From an uncultured Marinicella sp. (GTDB lineage Bacteria; Pseudomonadota; Gammaproteobacteria; Xanthomonadales; Marinicellaceae), in NCBI GenBank assembly GCA_947502925.1, contig CANNBS010000003.1, positions 1 through 64,000 on the forward strand: 64,000 bases of DNA, in the 5' to 3' direction. Each line of letters opens with the position of its first letter. Position 1 is the stretch's first letter. The translations under genes and the position numbers were made by a program. The notes below the pieces were generated by a model that was not told where the DNA came from, searched no databases, and saw nothing but the letters and a program-made list of their open reading frames with translations. Shown piece after piece: positions 35,900 through 44,713 of the stretch.

Positions 35900-36541
35900 A
35901 TGGCGAAGAAAAAAACATTGAAACAAGCATCAGAAGAGAAAAAATCACCGCAATTGGCGGAGAATTTAATGGGCTCGGCCAATGAGATTTGGCTGGCGGG
36001 TTTGGGTGCTTTTTCTAAAGCTCAGACCGAAGGAAAAAAGATTTTTGATAAGTTAATCGAACAAGGTAAAGATTTTGAGGATAATTTTAAGTCCCAATCT
36101 CAAAAAGCCACTAAAAATGTGAAACAAACTGTCACTGGTTCGGTGGATTCAGCCAGAAAAAAAGCCGCTGAAAGCTGGGATAAGTTGGAAGGTGTGTTTG
36201 AAACCCGGGTCGAAAAGTCTTTGCACCGTTTAGGTGTGCCAACCAATGATGAACTTAATAAACTGGTTGATCGCATTGAAAAGTTAACAGCACAAGTCAG
36301 TGAGTTAACGGCTGAAAAAAGTGGTGCTGATAAAAAATCATCGTCTTCTAAATCGACCGCTAAAAAAACAAGCAAGAAAAAGACCACCAAGAAGAAAGCG
36401 GCTAAAAAATCAACAAAGAAAAAAGCAAGCAGTACTAAAAGTACCGACAGCAAAGCTAAATCGGCCGCTCAAAAATCGACTGGTGGCAAGAAAACAACAA
36501 AAAAGAAAACCAGTAAGAAAAAAACCACTAAGAAATCGTAA
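35900..36541 (+). CDS. Phasin-family protein with lysine-rich histone-like tail (PhaF-like)
   Basis: A 213-residue protein. Residues about 20-138 are a helical phasin domain (NEIWLAGLGAFSKAQTEGKKIF, LGVPTNDELNKLVDRIEKLTAQVSELT). Residues about 144-213 are an almost pure Lys/Thr/Ser/Ala tail with KTTKKK and KKAAKKSTKKK patterns, like the DNA-binding tail of PhaF or AlgP. Phasins coat polyhydroxyalkanoate granules, and PhaF-type tails tether granules to the nucleoid. No PHA synthase is in the window, so the granule role is inferred. The gene has its own -10 box and ends at a strong terminator. Confidence 0.85.
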   Translation: MAKKKTLKQASEEKKSPQLAENLMGSANEIWLAGLGAFSKAQTEGKKIFDKLIEQGKDFEDNFKSQSQKATKNVKQTVTGSVDSARKKAAESWDKLEGVFETRVEKSLHRLGVPTNDELNKLVDRIEKLTAQVSELTAEKSGADKKSSSSKSTAKKTSKKKTTKKKAAKKSTKKKASSTKSTDSKAKSAAQKSTGGKKTTKKKTSKKKTTKKS

Positions 36542-36566
36542 GATTTTAAATCCAGAAACTTTCTGC

Positions 36567-36591
36567 AAAAGCCGGCGTTCAGCCGGCTTTT
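36567..36591. terminator. Bidirectional terminator between the phasin and patatin genes
   Basis: AAAAGCCGGC (36567-36576) and GCCGGCTTTT (36582-36591) form a perfect 10-bp stem with a GTTCA loop. A and T tails allow termination in both directions. The stem includes the end of the minus-strand patatin gene, whose stop is at 36579-36581. Confidence 0.92.
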
Positions 36592-37787
36592 ATGCTTTGT
36601 TCTAATTCATTGAGGGATTCATCCAGTCGCTCTCGCCAACTGTATAAAGGTTCACTGCTGTTCATATAATCCTGTAAACAGCGCTTTTTTGTATTTAATT
36701 TTCGCAAGTTAAGATTTAACCCGTGACGCTTGAGTATGCCTTTTAAGTCGGCTTGCTGTTGTTGTAAATGCTGGCGGGTAACCTGGTAGGCATAATCACA
36801 GAGTTCGTCCCGGTGTGAATAACTAAAGAGGTTTGAGGTAAATAAGCGTTCATCATCGGTATCAGGTTCGGCCAGCATAATGTCGGCCTGTGGGTAGAGG
36901 GACTCATATTTATCCAAACCTGATTTTAACCTTGATTGAACAATGGATCGAAAAGTCTGTGATAAGACCATGGGTAAGCCACCGGATTCCAGTCCTTTTT
37001 GGGTGGATTCAGGTGCCCGTGAAAAAGGCACAATGGGATTAACCGCAAATAACAAGTGAGTGTCTTGTTTTAAAGCAGCAGAGGCATTCATGGTTCGCCG
37101 TAATGCACCGTCCACATAATAATTGCCATTAATATTGACCGGAGCGTAAAGTCCGGGCAAGGCAGAAGATGCTTGTACAGCCTTGGAGATGGGGACGTCT
37201 TCGTTAACACCGTTTCCAAATCCGGCAATTTTGCCGGTATTGAGTTCACAGGCGACGATGTACAGTTGTTTGTCCAGTTCCCGAAAATCATTTGTTTGAC
37301 CGTGTTTGGTCAAAATAGATTGTAAAAAGTGTTCCAGTTTTTTATTGTTGAAAACACCTGTGGGCAGGGCGCTACCCAGGTTTTCCAGTAAATCCACAAT
37401 ACCCATCTTCAGTGGGTTTTTAGCCCATTCAAGTAAGGTTTTGGTTAGTAGTTTCGGTGACTTGGCAATATTAACGATGTAGTCACGATAGGCCGGTTGC
37501 AGAAAATGATCGGGGTTAAATGGGGTCAGGGACTGGTTGTCGTAAATAAAAATTTGTACCATTTTCCTTAAACTAATCCCATTGGCCAGACCGGCGGCTA
37601 AAAAAGCCCCGGAACTGACGCCCACATAGATATCTAAATCATGCATGGAAATAGCTTCGATATGATCTTCCAGAGCACATAAAGCACCTAATTCATAAAA
37701 GCCGCCTAAAGGACCACCACCGGCCAGTGCCAGGCCAAATTTGTGATTACTGCTGACCGGGTCAGCTGCGTGTTTTATTGTTATCAT
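36579..37787 (-). CDS. Patatin-like phospholipase
   Basis: A 402-residue protein. The patatin domain has an oxyanion-hole motif LALAGGGPLGGFYELGAL (about residues 18-36), the nucleophile elbow GVSSG (Ser58) and a DG dyad partner in YYVDGALRR. There is no signal peptide. It is a lipid acyl hydrolase that could act on phospholipids or, given the adjacent phasin, on storage lipid; the substrate is not visible. About 105 bp separates its start from the divergent response-regulator gene. Confidence 0.9.
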   Translation of the reverse strand: MITIKHAADPVSSNHKFGLALAGGGPLGGFYELGALCALEDHIEAISMHDLDIYVGVSSGAFLAAGLANGISLRKMVQIFIYDNQSLTPFNPDHFLQPAYRDYIVNIAKSPKLLTKTLLEWAKNPLKMGIVDLLENLGSALPTGVFNNKKLEHFLQSILTKHGQTNDFRELDKQLYIVACELNTGKIAGFGNGVNEDVPISKAVQASSALPGLYAPVNINGNYYVDGALRRTMNASAALKQDTHLLFAVNPIVPFSRAPESTQKGLESGGLPMVLSQTFRSIVQSRLKSGLDKYESLYPQADIMLAEPDTDDERLFTSNLFSYSHRDELCDYAYQVTRQHLQQQQADLKGILKRHGLNLNLRKLNTKKRCLQDYMNSSEPLYSWRERLDESLNELEQSIKAG

Positions 37788-37892
37788 GGCGATATTATAA
37801 TAAAAAACTGTTCAAGACACCATCTCATGCCTCATACGACGCCGGTTAGAATTATGATAAGATATCCCTAAAAAAAGAGTAGGTTAAAACGC

Positions 37893-38558
37893 ATGAAAAT
37901 AAAGGTTTTATTGGTCGATGACCATGATATCGTCAGAACCGGTATTAAGATGGTTGTTGAAAAAATGGCTGATATTAAAATCGTTGGCGAAGCCACTAAC
38001 GGACAGCAGGCCATCGATATGGCGCTGGGCTTAAAACCGGATGTGGTACTGATGGATGTTAATATGCCGCGTATAAGCGGCTTGGAAGCCACCCGCAAAA
38101 TAACCCAGTCCGACCCTTATATCCGCATCATCATATTAACCATTCACGCCCAGAATCCTTACCCTAAACAATTATTGGATGCCGGTGCCACCGGTTATTT
38201 AACCAAGGGCTGTGCCGCTGATGAATTGGAAAAAGCCATTCGGGAAGTATATGCCGGTAAGCGTTATGTGGGCGCGGACATTGCGCAGCAGATGGCTTTA
38301 TCGATGTTGCCAGGTGGTGGCAATGATTCACCCTTTGATACCTTGGGTGACCGTGAGATCGAAGTTGTGATGTTGTTGGTGCGTGGAAAAAAAGCCAAAC
38401 AAATCGGTCCAATTTTGGGTTTACAGGAAAAAACTGTGGCCACCTATAAATACCGAATTTTAGAAAAGTTAGATGTCAGTAACGAAGTTCAGCTGACCCA
38501 TTTGGCCATTCGTCACGGGCTTTTGGATGCCAAAGAAATCAATCAGGATGACACTTAA
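37893..38558 (+). CDS. gacA: GacA/UvrY-type LuxR-family response regulator
   Basis: A 221-residue two-domain regulator. The receiver (1-120) has DDHD (9-12), phospho-acceptor Asp55 (LMDVNMP) and Lys in LTKG near 108. A LuxR-type helix-turn-helix occupies about 150-215 (LGDREIEVVMLLVRGKKAKQIG...KTVATYKYRILEKL). The TYRYRI-like ending and LAIRHGL match GacA/UvrY more closely than NarL. In the family it is activated by BarA/GacS and drives small RNAs that sequester CsrA. The usual downstream uvrC is absent; a gap and rpsP follow. Confidence 0.85.
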   Translation: MKIKVLLVDDHDIVRTGIKMVVEKMADIKIVGEATNGQQAIDMALGLKPDVVLMDVNMPRISGLEATRKITQSDPYIRIIILTIHAQNPYPKQLLDAGATGYLTKGCAADELEKAIREVYAGKRYVGADIAQQMALSMLPGGGNDSPFDTLGDREIEVVMLLVRGKKAKQIGPILGLQEKTVATYKYRILEKLDVSNEVQLTHLAIRHGLLDAKEINQDDT

Positions 38559-38646
38559 TCGCGATTAAATTTGACTGATTGGATTTGTCGCACAATCCGG
38601 GTGGTCTTTTGTCGCCGGCTTGGTGTACAATGCGCCACAATTTAAG

Positions 38647-38685
38647 GTCTCCGCCGGTTACAATCATGTTTTCACCGCTGGAGAC
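38647..38685 (+). other. Large hairpin upstream of rpsP
   Basis: GTCTCCGCCGGT (38647-38658) pairs with ACCGCTGGAGAC (38674-38685) with one G-U pair and one C-C mismatch around a 15-nt loop. It lies about 100 bp before rpsP. There is no T run, so it may be a leader structure, a processed site or a terminator that needs another factor. Confidence 0.45.
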
Positions 38686-38785
38686 AATAATTCGCTAAAA
38701 AAGCCAAGAAAAAACTGTTATCTTTGGGTTATTTCCTATAAAATTGCCCGTCTTTTTTAGTGCCCTGAATTTTTTTGAGGTAATT

Positions 38786-39094
38786 ATGGTTAAAATAAAA
38801 CTGGTTAGGCACGGTGCTAAGCGCGCGCCTTTCTATAAAGTTGTGGCCACTGATTCACGCTATGCCGGTGATGGTAAGGCGTTACAGCGACTGGGTTTTT
38901 ACAATCCCATGGCCCGTGGACAGGAAGTTAAATTAAACCTGGATGTTGAAGGTATTGAAGCTTGGGTTGCCAAGGGTGCTCAAGTGTCAGATCGTTTAAG
39001 CTCGCTGATGACTGAAGCCAAACAAACTGACAATAAAGAAACTGATACCAAAAAAGCCGACAGCAAAGAAACAAAAGCCAAAGAAACGGCTTAA
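38786..39094 (+). CDS. rpsP: 30S ribosomal protein S16
   Basis: A 102-residue S16 starting MVKIKLVRHGAKRAPFYKVV. The ATG at 38786 has TGAGG five bases upstream. The frame is open further upstream, but the homologous start is clear. The S16 core is about 80 residues. The extra 20-residue C-terminus is charged and repetitive (KETDTKKADSKETKAKETA). It opens rpsP-rimM-trmD-rplS; rimM starts 4 bp after the stop. Confidence 0.96.
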   Translation: MVKIKLVRHGAKRAPFYKVVATDSRYAGDGKALQRLGFYNPMARGQEVKLNLDVEGIEAWVAKGAQVSDRLSSLMTEAKQTDNKETDTKKADSKETKAKETA

Positions 39095-39098
39095 TGTT

Positions 39099-39617
39099 GT
39101 GTCAGATGACTTGTTAACCGTTGGTAAGATAACGGGTCATTTCGGTGTGAAAGGCGAGGTTAAGGTTTTTTCCTATACCCAGCCAATGGACAATATAACG
39201 CGTTATCAACAATGGTATGTGGGTGAACGCTTATACAAAGGAATCAAAGCCAGAAAGCACGGCAAAACCATTATCGCTCAATTGCCCGATATAAACAGCC
39301 GTGAAGCGGCTCAGATTTTAATCGGCCAAACGGTGTCCGTGGCGATGTCACAGTTAAGTGAGTTGTCTGAGGATGATTTTTATTGGCATCAACTGATTGG
39401 ATTAACAGTGATTGATCAAGATGGCCGGGTTTTGGGCCGTGTCGAATCTCTGTTCGAAACGGGCGCCAATGATGTGATGGTGGTTAAAAACGCAGAAGCA
39501 GATGATAACAGCTCAATGTTAATACCTTATTTATATGGTCAGACCATTGAGCGGGTTGATTTGGATTCTTCTGAAATACGGGTGGACTGGACAGATCCGG
39601 ATCAATCTGAGGTGTGA
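39099..39617 (+). CDS. rimM: Ribosome maturation factor RimM
   Basis: A 172-residue protein with an N-terminal RimM domain (VGKITGHFGVKGEVKVFSYT) and a C-terminal PRC-barrel (FYWHQLIGLTVID...GANDVMVV...IPYLYGQTIERVDL). It helps 30S maturation and binds S19. The start is GTG at 39099. The stop codon TGA shares its A with the trmD start, so translation is coupled. Confidence 0.95.
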   Translation: MSDDLLTVGKITGHFGVKGEVKVFSYTQPMDNITRYQQWYVGERLYKGIKARKHGKTIIAQLPDINSREAAQILIGQTVSVAMSQLSELSEDDFYWHQLIGLTVIDQDGRVLGRVESLFETGANDVMVVKNAEADDNSSMLIPYLYGQTIERVDLDSSEIRVDWTDPDQSEV

Positions 39618-40348
39618 TGAGATTTAATATTATCACCTTATTTCCCGATGCGCTTAAAGATATGTTGTCTTTTGGCGTTATTGGTCGTGCGCTTGACGCT
39701 AAACAGATTGAACTGCGCTGCTTTAATCCAAGGGACTGGTCTGATAATAAACATCGCCGTGTCGATGATCGCCCTTTTGGCGGTGGCGCCGGTATGTTGA
39801 TGATGTACGATCCTTTGTACCGTACTTTGATGGCCATTAAGGAGCAGGATGCTGACACGCAGGTGATTTATTTGTCTCCTCAGGGACAGCCGCTGGAGCA
39901 GGCAGATTGTAACGAGATGGCCGCCACGACGGGAAGTATTACTTTGTTGTGCGGTCGTTATGAAGGCGTCGATCAACGGTTTATAGATCGTCACGTTGAC
40001 AGGGAGTTGTCCATTGGTGATTATGTTATCAGTGGCGGTGAGCTGGCAGCAGCGGTGATGATTGATGCGGTGTCTCGACAGCTGCCCGGTGTTTTGGGCG
40101 ATGAATCATCAGCTCGGAGCGATTCGTTTATGTCAGGCACATTGGGCTATCCGCAGTATACGCGGTCAGAAATATTGGGACAATCAGGTGTCCCGGCAGT
40201 TTTGTTAAGCGGTGATCATCAAAAAATCGCTGATTGGCGGGCGGCGCAAGCACTCGCGAAGACAAAGCAGCAAAGACCTGATTTAATGGCAGGTACCTCT
40301 GAGGGTGAAAATGACCGCTCATGTACCCACAAAGTAATGAAAGACTGA
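39617..40348 (+). CDS. trmD: tRNA (guanine37-N1)-methyltransferase TrmD
   Basis: A 243-residue SPOUT methyltransferase. It has the family start MRFNIITLFPDALKDMLSFGVIGRA, the block DDRPFGGGAGMLMMYDPL and the knot motifs LLCGRYEGVDQRF and SIGDYVISGGELAA. It makes m1G37, which prevents +1 frameshifting. The ATG at 39617 overlaps the rimM stop by one base. An in-frame GTG one codon earlier is not preferred. It is third in the rpsP operon. Confidence 0.97.
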   Translation: MRFNIITLFPDALKDMLSFGVIGRALDAKQIELRCFNPRDWSDNKHRRVDDRPFGGGAGMLMMYDPLYRTLMAIKEQDADTQVIYLSPQGQPLEQADCNEMAATTGSITLLCGRYEGVDQRFIDRHVDRELSIGDYVISGGELAAAVMIDAVSRQLPGVLGDESSARSDSFMSGTLGYPQYTRSEILGQSGVPAVLLSGDHQKIADWRAAQALAKTKQQRPDLMAGTSEGENDRSCTHKVMKD

Positions 40349-40383
40349 TGAAGCGGTCTTGCAATGATTAAAGAGTATAAATC

Positions 40384-40740
40384 ATGAGTAACATTATAAA
40401 AGAATTAGAAGCGGCACAATTACGCAGTGATTTGCCAAAGATTAATCCCGGCGATACCGTTGAAGTCGGTGTTAAGGTGATTGATGGTAATCGGGAACGT
40501 GTTCAGAATTTTGAAGGCGTTGTGATTGCAGTCAAAAATCGCGGCATTAATTCGGCATTTACAGTGCGTAAAATTTCATATGGTGAAGGGGTTGAGCGTG
40601 TTTTCCAAACCCACAGTCCGATGATTGCCGATATTAAGGTGAAACGTAAAGCCAGTGTGCGTCGTGCTAAATTGTATTACCTGCGTGGACTTGAAGGTAA
40701 AGCGGCACGTATTAAAGAAAAACTGGGCGTTAAAAAATAA
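40384..40740 (+). CDS. rplS: 50S ribosomal protein L19
   Basis: A 118-residue L19 with the family blocks [33 protein letters not shown] and [12 protein letters not shown]. The length is as expected. It ends the rpsP-rimM-trmD-rplS group. rpmB starts 20 bp later, so the run may continue into the L28 and L33 genes. Confidence 0.98.
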   Translation: MSNIIKELEAAQLRSDLPKINPGDTVEVGVKVIDGNRERVQNFEGVVIAVKNRGINSAFTVRKISYGEGVERVFQTHSPMIADIKVKRKASVRRAKLYYLRGLEGKAARIKEKLGVKK

Positions 40741-40760
40741 CACGATAACAGAGAATAATT

Positions 40761-40997
40761 ATGTCAAGAGTATGCCAGGTTACTGGAAAAAGAACCGTAA
40801 TGGGAAACAATGTATCCCATGCCATGAACAAAACTCGCAGACGTTTTCTGCCAAACATTCAAACCCATCGTTTTTGGGTTGAAAGTGAAAATCGTTGGGT
40901 CAGGTTGCGCGTCTCCGCAAAAGGTATGCGAGTGATTGATAAGAAAGGAATTGATGCCGTGCTGGCTGAAATTCGTCACCGTGGAGAAAAGGTGTAA
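40761..40997 (+). CDS. rpmB: 50S ribosomal protein L28
   Basis: A 78-residue L28, starting [29 protein letters not shown]. It lacks the Cys pairs of zinc-binding L28 forms. rpmG begins 2 bp after its stop, the normal rpmB-rpmG pair. In E. coli this pair lies elsewhere on the chromosome, so the placement between rplS and rpsB is lineage-specific. Confidence 0.97.
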   Translation: MSRVCQVTGKRTVMGNNVSHAMNKTRRRFLPNIQTHRFWVESENRWVRLRVSAKGMRVIDKKGIDAVLAEIRHRGEKV

Positions 40998-40999
40998 TT

Positions 41000-41155
41000 A
41001 TGCGAGATAAAATCAAATTGGTGTCAAGTGCCGGAACCGGTCATTATTACACCACAGACAAAAATAAAAAGAACACGCCTGACAAAATGGCCATCAAAAA
41101 ATATGATCCGGTTGTCAGAAAGCATGTAATTTATAACGAAAAGAAAATTAAGTAA
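41000..41155 (+). CDS. rpmG: 50S ribosomal protein L33
   Basis: A 51-residue L33 starting [22 protein letters not shown] and ending NEKKIK. It has no cysteine, so it is the zinc-independent form. The ATG at 41000 is 2 bp after the rpmB stop. Sequence and size are diagnostic despite the short length. Confidence 0.97.
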   Translation: MRDKIKLVSSAGTGHYYTTDKNKKNTPDKMAIKKYDPVVRKHVIYNEKKIK

Positions 41156-41180
41156 GCCAATTGGCTGATTAAGTACCGGT

Positions 41181-41309
41181 AACAATCCTGAGCGATTGTT
41201 GCTTAATGTCTATAAAGACCAGCATTTATAACTGGGTGCTCGTAGAATTAACGGGTTGTTATGATGGGTCTTTATATTGAAATAACCCTAACGATAGGAA
41301 AATAAAACT
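41181..41309 (+). promoter_or_regulatory. rpsB leader region with hairpins (possible S2 autoregulatory element)
   Basis: AACAATC/GATTGTT forms a small hairpin near 41182-41201. A GGGTTGTTAT segment near 41253 can pair with AATAACCC near 41280-41288, just before the ribosome-binding site. In gammaproteobacteria the rpsB leader mediates feedback by S2. Whether this leader matches that known structure was not tested. A promoter for rpsB is also expected here, but no clear hexamers are seen. Confidence 0.4.
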
Positions 41310-42389
41310 ATGGCAAATGTAACTGTCAAACAGCTGCTGGAAGCTGGTGCTCACTTTGGGCACAACACCAGATACTGGAACCCTAAAATGGCCCCATACA
41401 TCTTCGGTGCCAGAAATAAAATCCATATCATCGATTTGCGTGAGACCCAATCATTGTTTAATGATGCGTTGAACTTCATGGGCACCATTGCCTCGCGTCG
41501 CGGTAAAATTTTGTTTGTCGGCACCAAACGTGCTGCCAGTAAAGCCATTCGCGAAGAAGCGATGCGTTGTGGTATGCCTTTTGTTTCTCATCGCTGGTTG
41601 GGTGGCATGTTGACCAACTATAAAACCGTTAAAGCGTCCATTAACCGATTAAAAGACATTGAAGCGATGCAAGAAGACGGTCGCATGGAACGCTTTGTGA
41701 AAAGAGAGCAGTTAGCGATGGATCGTGAACGCGCCAAATTAGAGAAAACCCTCGGCGGTATTAAGGACATGAAAGGCTTACCAGATGCGATTTTTGTTGT
41801 TGACACGAAGTTCGAATCAATTGCCATTAACGAGGCCAAAACCCTCGGCATTCCGGTGGTGGCTGTGGTTGATACCAATAACTACTTTAAAGATGTCGAG
41901 TACATGATTCCGGCTAATGACGATGCCATGAAGGCCATCCGTTTATATGCGGCTACTGTGGCTGATGCCATTTTAGAAGGCAAAGCATCGATGCAAATCT
42001 CAACGGATGATGACAGCGCTGATAAAGACAAAAAACCAGCCGCTAAAAAGGCTAAAACAAGTCAAAAAACAGCGACCAAAAAAGTCGATGACAAGGACGA
42101 CAGCAAGAGCGACAAAAAAGATGACGATGCGGCCGAAGCCAAAACCACAAAAGTAACCAAGGCCAAAGCTGAAGACAAAGCCGAAGAAAAACCGGCTAAA
42201 GAGTCTAAAGCAAGTGAAGAAAAGTCGGACGATTCTGAAAAAGAAACCACAAAAAAAGTGACTAAAAAGAAGACGACTAAGAAAAAAACCACCAAAAAGA
42301 AAACAACTAAAAAGAAAACAACTAAAAAGAAAACCACCAAAAAGAAAACAACCAAGAAGAAAGTGGCCAAAAAAGAAGGCGACGAGTAA
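41310..42389 (+). CDS. rpsB: 30S ribosomal protein S2 with long lysine-rich C-terminal tail
   Basis: A 359-residue S2; E. coli S2 is 241. Residues 1-228 are the normal S2 core ([40 protein letters not shown]). Residues about 232-312 form a mixed acidic/basic low-complexity linker. Residues about 315-355 are repeated KKKTT units ending [10 protein letters not shown]. The tail resembles histone H1-like or AlgP tails and the tail of the phasin at 35900. It is in frame and has codon variation between units, so it appears to be coding and not an artefact. tsf follows past a terminator-like hairpin. Confidence 0.97.
   Translation: MANVTVKQLLEAGAHFGHNTRYWNPKMAPYIFGARNKIHIIDLRETQSLFNDALNFMGTIASRRGKILFVGTKRAASKAIREEAMRCGMPFVSHRWLGGMLTNYKTVKASINRLKDIEAMQEDGRMERFVKREQLAMDRERAKLEKTLGGIKDMKGLPDAIFVVDTKFESIAINEAKTLGIPVVAVVDTNNYFKDVEYMIPANDDAMKAIRLYAATVADAILEGKASMQISTDDDSADKDKKPAAKKAKTSQKTATKKVDDKDDSKSDKKDDDAAEAKTTKVTKAKAEDKAEEKPAKESKASEEKSDDSEKETTKKVTKKKTTKKKTTKKKTTKKKTTKKKTTKKKTTKKKVAKKEGDE
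42262..42365 (+). repeat. Coding tandem repeat (KKKTT)n in rpsB
   Basis: About seven 15-bp units of the type ACTAAAAAGAAAACA/ACCACCAAAAAGAAA encode KKKTT repeats at the end of S2. Synonymous differences between units (AAG/AAA, ACT/ACC/ACA) show that it is not a perfect recent expansion. Confidence 0.9.
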
Positions 42390-42435
42390 CTAAAAAGCAC
42401 GATTCATAATGAATGAAATGGCTTTTTAAGGTTTT

Positions 42436-42465
42436 AGACCGGGTTATCATCTAACCCGGTCTTTT
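42436..42465 (+). terminator. Terminator or attenuator hairpin between rpsB and tsf
   Basis: GACCGGGTTA (42437-42446) pairs perfectly with TAACCCGGTC (42452-42461) around TCATC, followed by TTTT. It separates rpsB from tsf, which are cotranscribed in most bacteria, so it probably attenuates rather than ends transcription. Confidence 0.8.
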
Positions 42466-42521
42466 AATGAATGACTTACCGTCATTTAAGAATGACGGCT
42501 AATAATAATGAGGTAATGATT

Positions 42522-43400
42522 ATGAGTATTACAGCTGCAATGGTAAAAGAATTGCGTGAAATCACCGGAGCCGGCATGATGGAATGCAAAAAGGCGTTGG
42601 TTGAAACCGATGGTAACATTGAAGTGGCCGTTGAGAATTTAAGAAAATCAGGTGCCGCTAAAGCCGCTAAGAAATCTGGTCGCGTGGCTGCGGATGGTGT
42701 CATCAAAGTTATTGTATCTGATGATAATAAAACAGCTTATATTGCTGAGATTAACTCTGAAACTGATTTTGTGGCCAAGGACAGTAACTTTTTGCAATTT
42801 GCTGACACCCTGATTCAAGCCGCTTTAGATAACAATGTTGATTCTGTTGAAGCGTTGATGGCTTGTGATGTGGATGGCAAAAGCTTAGAACAAGCAAGAA
42901 CTGATTTAATCGCCAAAATTGGTGAAAATATTCAGTTACGTCGCATCCAAAAAGTCGTTGCAGAAGATGGACAGGTGGGTACTTACTTACACGGTAAAAA
43001 TATAGGTGTGGTCGTAGCCGCAACCGACGCAGATGAAGATTTAATTAAAGATTTGGCCATGCATGTGGCTGCATCAAATCCACAGTTTATTGATGCCGAT
43101 GAAGTGCCGGCTGATGTGTTGGATAAAGAAAAAGAAATTCTGGTCGCGCAAGCGCAGGATTCTGGTAAGCCTGCAGAAATTATTGAGAAAATGGTTGAAG
43201 GCCGTATTCGTAAATATTTGGCTGAAATCACATTAAAAGGCCAAAACTTTGTTAAAGACCCGGATATGTCAGTCGCTAAATTATTGAAAAATAACAATGC
43301 AGATGTGCTAAACTTTGTTCGATTTGAAGTGGGCGAAGGCGTCGAGAAAGGTGAAGATAACTTTGTCGAAGAAGTCATGTCACAAGCACGTGGAAACTGA
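42522..43400 (+). CDS. tsf: Elongation factor Ts
   Basis: A 292-residue EF-Ts. The homologous start is ATG 42522 ([26 protein letters not shown]) with GAGG 11 bases upstream. An open frame further upstream is not conserved-looking. EF-Ts regenerates EF-Tu-GTP. The core [10 protein letters not shown] and the C-terminal coiled-coil are intact. Its end overlaps the pyrH start by 11 bp. Confidence 0.97.
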   Translation: MSITAAMVKELREITGAGMMECKKALVETDGNIEVAVENLRKSGAAKAAKKSGRVAADGVIKVIVSDDNKTAYIAEINSETDFVAKDSNFLQFADTLIQAALDNNVDSVEALMACDVDGKSLEQARTDLIAKIGENIQLRRIQKVVAEDGQVGTYLHGKNIGVVVAATDADEDLIKDLAMHVAASNPQFIDADEVPADVLDKEKEILVAQAQDSGKPAEIIEKMVEGRIRKYLAEITLKGQNFVKDPDMSVAKLLKNNNADVLNFVRFEVGEGVEKGEDNFVEEVMSQARGN

Positions 43401-44118
43401 TACTGATTCTTTAAAATATAAGCGCATTCTCCTGAAACTATCAGGAGAAGCGCTGCTTGGTTCCGAGGATTATGGTATTGATCCTGTGGTGATCAACCGA
43501 CTATCCCATGAAATAAGCCGGGTTCATCAGTTAGGTGTCGAAATCGGCATTGTCATTGGTGGTGGTAATATATTTCGGGGTGAAGGTCTGAGCAAATCAG
43601 GTATTGACCGTGTCACCGGTGACCATATGGGCATGTTGGCCACGGTCATGAATGCGTTGGCATTGCAAAATGCCTTGGAAAAGCAGGGCAATAAAGTCCG
43701 CGTTATGTCAGCCATTGGGATTCATGAGGTCTGCGAGGATTATATTCGCAGACGAGCGATTCGCCATCTGGCGAAAGGTAATATTGCTGTATTTGCTGCC
43801 GGTATTGGTAATCCATTTTTTACCACGGATTCAGCCGCCAGTTTACGTGCCATTGAAATCAATGCAGATATTGTACTGAAAGCCACCAAAGTGGATGGTA
43901 TTTATTCAGCCGATCCGGTCCAGGATAAAAATGCCTTCAAATACGATCATTTAACTTATGATGAAGTCATCGAAAAGAAACTGGCGGTGATGGACACCTC
44001 GGCGGTTGTTTTATGTCGTGATCGAAATATGCCAATTCGAATTTTTGATATTAACCGTGAAAATGCCTTAATGGATATCGTTAAAGGCAGCAGTATCGGA
44101 ACCATTGTAACCGCTTAA
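43390..44118 (+). CDS. pyrH: UMP kinase
   Basis: A 242-residue amino-acid-kinase-family UMP kinase. The start is a GTG at 43390 inside the end of tsf, which gives the expected length (E. coli 241); no ATG occurs before [35 protein letters not shown] and DAVDGIY-like ([13 protein letters not shown]) motifs are present. It phosphorylates UMP to UDP. It lies in the normal tsf-pyrH-frr order. Confidence 0.96.
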   Translation: METDTDSLKYKRILLKLSGEALLGSEDYGIDPVVINRLSHEISRVHQLGVEIGIVIGGGNIFRGEGLSKSGIDRVTGDHMGMLATVMNALALQNALEKQGNKVRVMSAIGIHEVCEDYIRRRAIRHLAKGNIAVFAAGIGNPFFTTDSAASLRAIEINADIVLKATKVDGIYSADPVQDKNAFKYDHLTYDEVIEKKLAVMDTSAVVLCRDRNMPIRIFDINRENALMDIVKGSSIGTIVTA

Positions 44119-44131
44119 GTTTGGAGTAATT

Positions 44132-44689
44132 ATGATTAATGATGTTGTCAATGAAGCAAAGCAGCGCATGGATAAAACCATTGAGGCATTGCGAAATGAA
44201 TTAAAAGGTGTCCGCACAGGTCGCGCCAATACCAATTTATTGGACGGTATTATGGTGGATTATTATGGCACCGCTTCGGCCTTAAACCAGGTGGCTAACG
44301 TGGCAGTTCAAGATGCCCGAACCTTGACCGTAACACCCTGGGAAAAATCCATGATTGAACCCATCGAAAAGGCCATTATGGCGTCAAATCTTGGGTTGAA
44401 TCCGGTCAGCGCCGGGATGGTAATCCGTATTCCCTTGCCGCCATTAACCGAAGAACGTCGTAAAGAGATGGTCAAAATGGTGGGCCAGATTGCTGAAAAC
44501 TCTAAAATTAGTATCCGCAACATTCGCCGTGATGCCAATGGCCAGTTAAAAACCATGGAAAGTAATAACGAGCTCACAGAAGATGATTTGCGTGGTGGTG
44601 AAAAACAGGTTCAGGAAGTGACCGACCAATACATTAAAAAAGTCGAAGACGTGGTCGCTGAAAAAGAACAGGAATTAATGGATATCTAA
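44132..44689 (+). CDS. frr: Ribosome recycling factor
   Basis: A 185-residue RRF with the family blocks LRTGRA-like (GVRTGRANTNLLDGI) and IRIPLPPLTEERRKEMVK. It splits post-termination ribosomes with EF-G. The length equals the E. coli protein. It starts 14 bp after pyrH and is followed by uppS after 24 bp. Confidence 0.98.
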   Translation: MINDVVNEAKQRMDKTIEALRNELKGVRTGRANTNLLDGIMVDYYGTASALNQVANVAVQDARTLTVTPWEKSMIEPIEKAIMASNLGLNPVSAGMVIRIPLPPLTEERRKEMVKMVGQIAENSKISIRNIRRDANGQLKTMESNNELTEDDLRGGEKQVQEVTDQYIKKVEDVVAEKEQELMDI

Positions 44690-44713
44690 GGACTGTAAGT
44701 TTGGGAGCCATGC

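Noticed and set aside
42062..42400. Antisense ORF with FFLVV repeats over the rpsB tail
   Set aside because: It is the reverse reading of KKKTT codons and has no RBS or family match.
43315..43389. Upstream extension of pyrH
   Set aside because: The extra residues overlap tsf and lack homology; GTG 43390 gives the family length.
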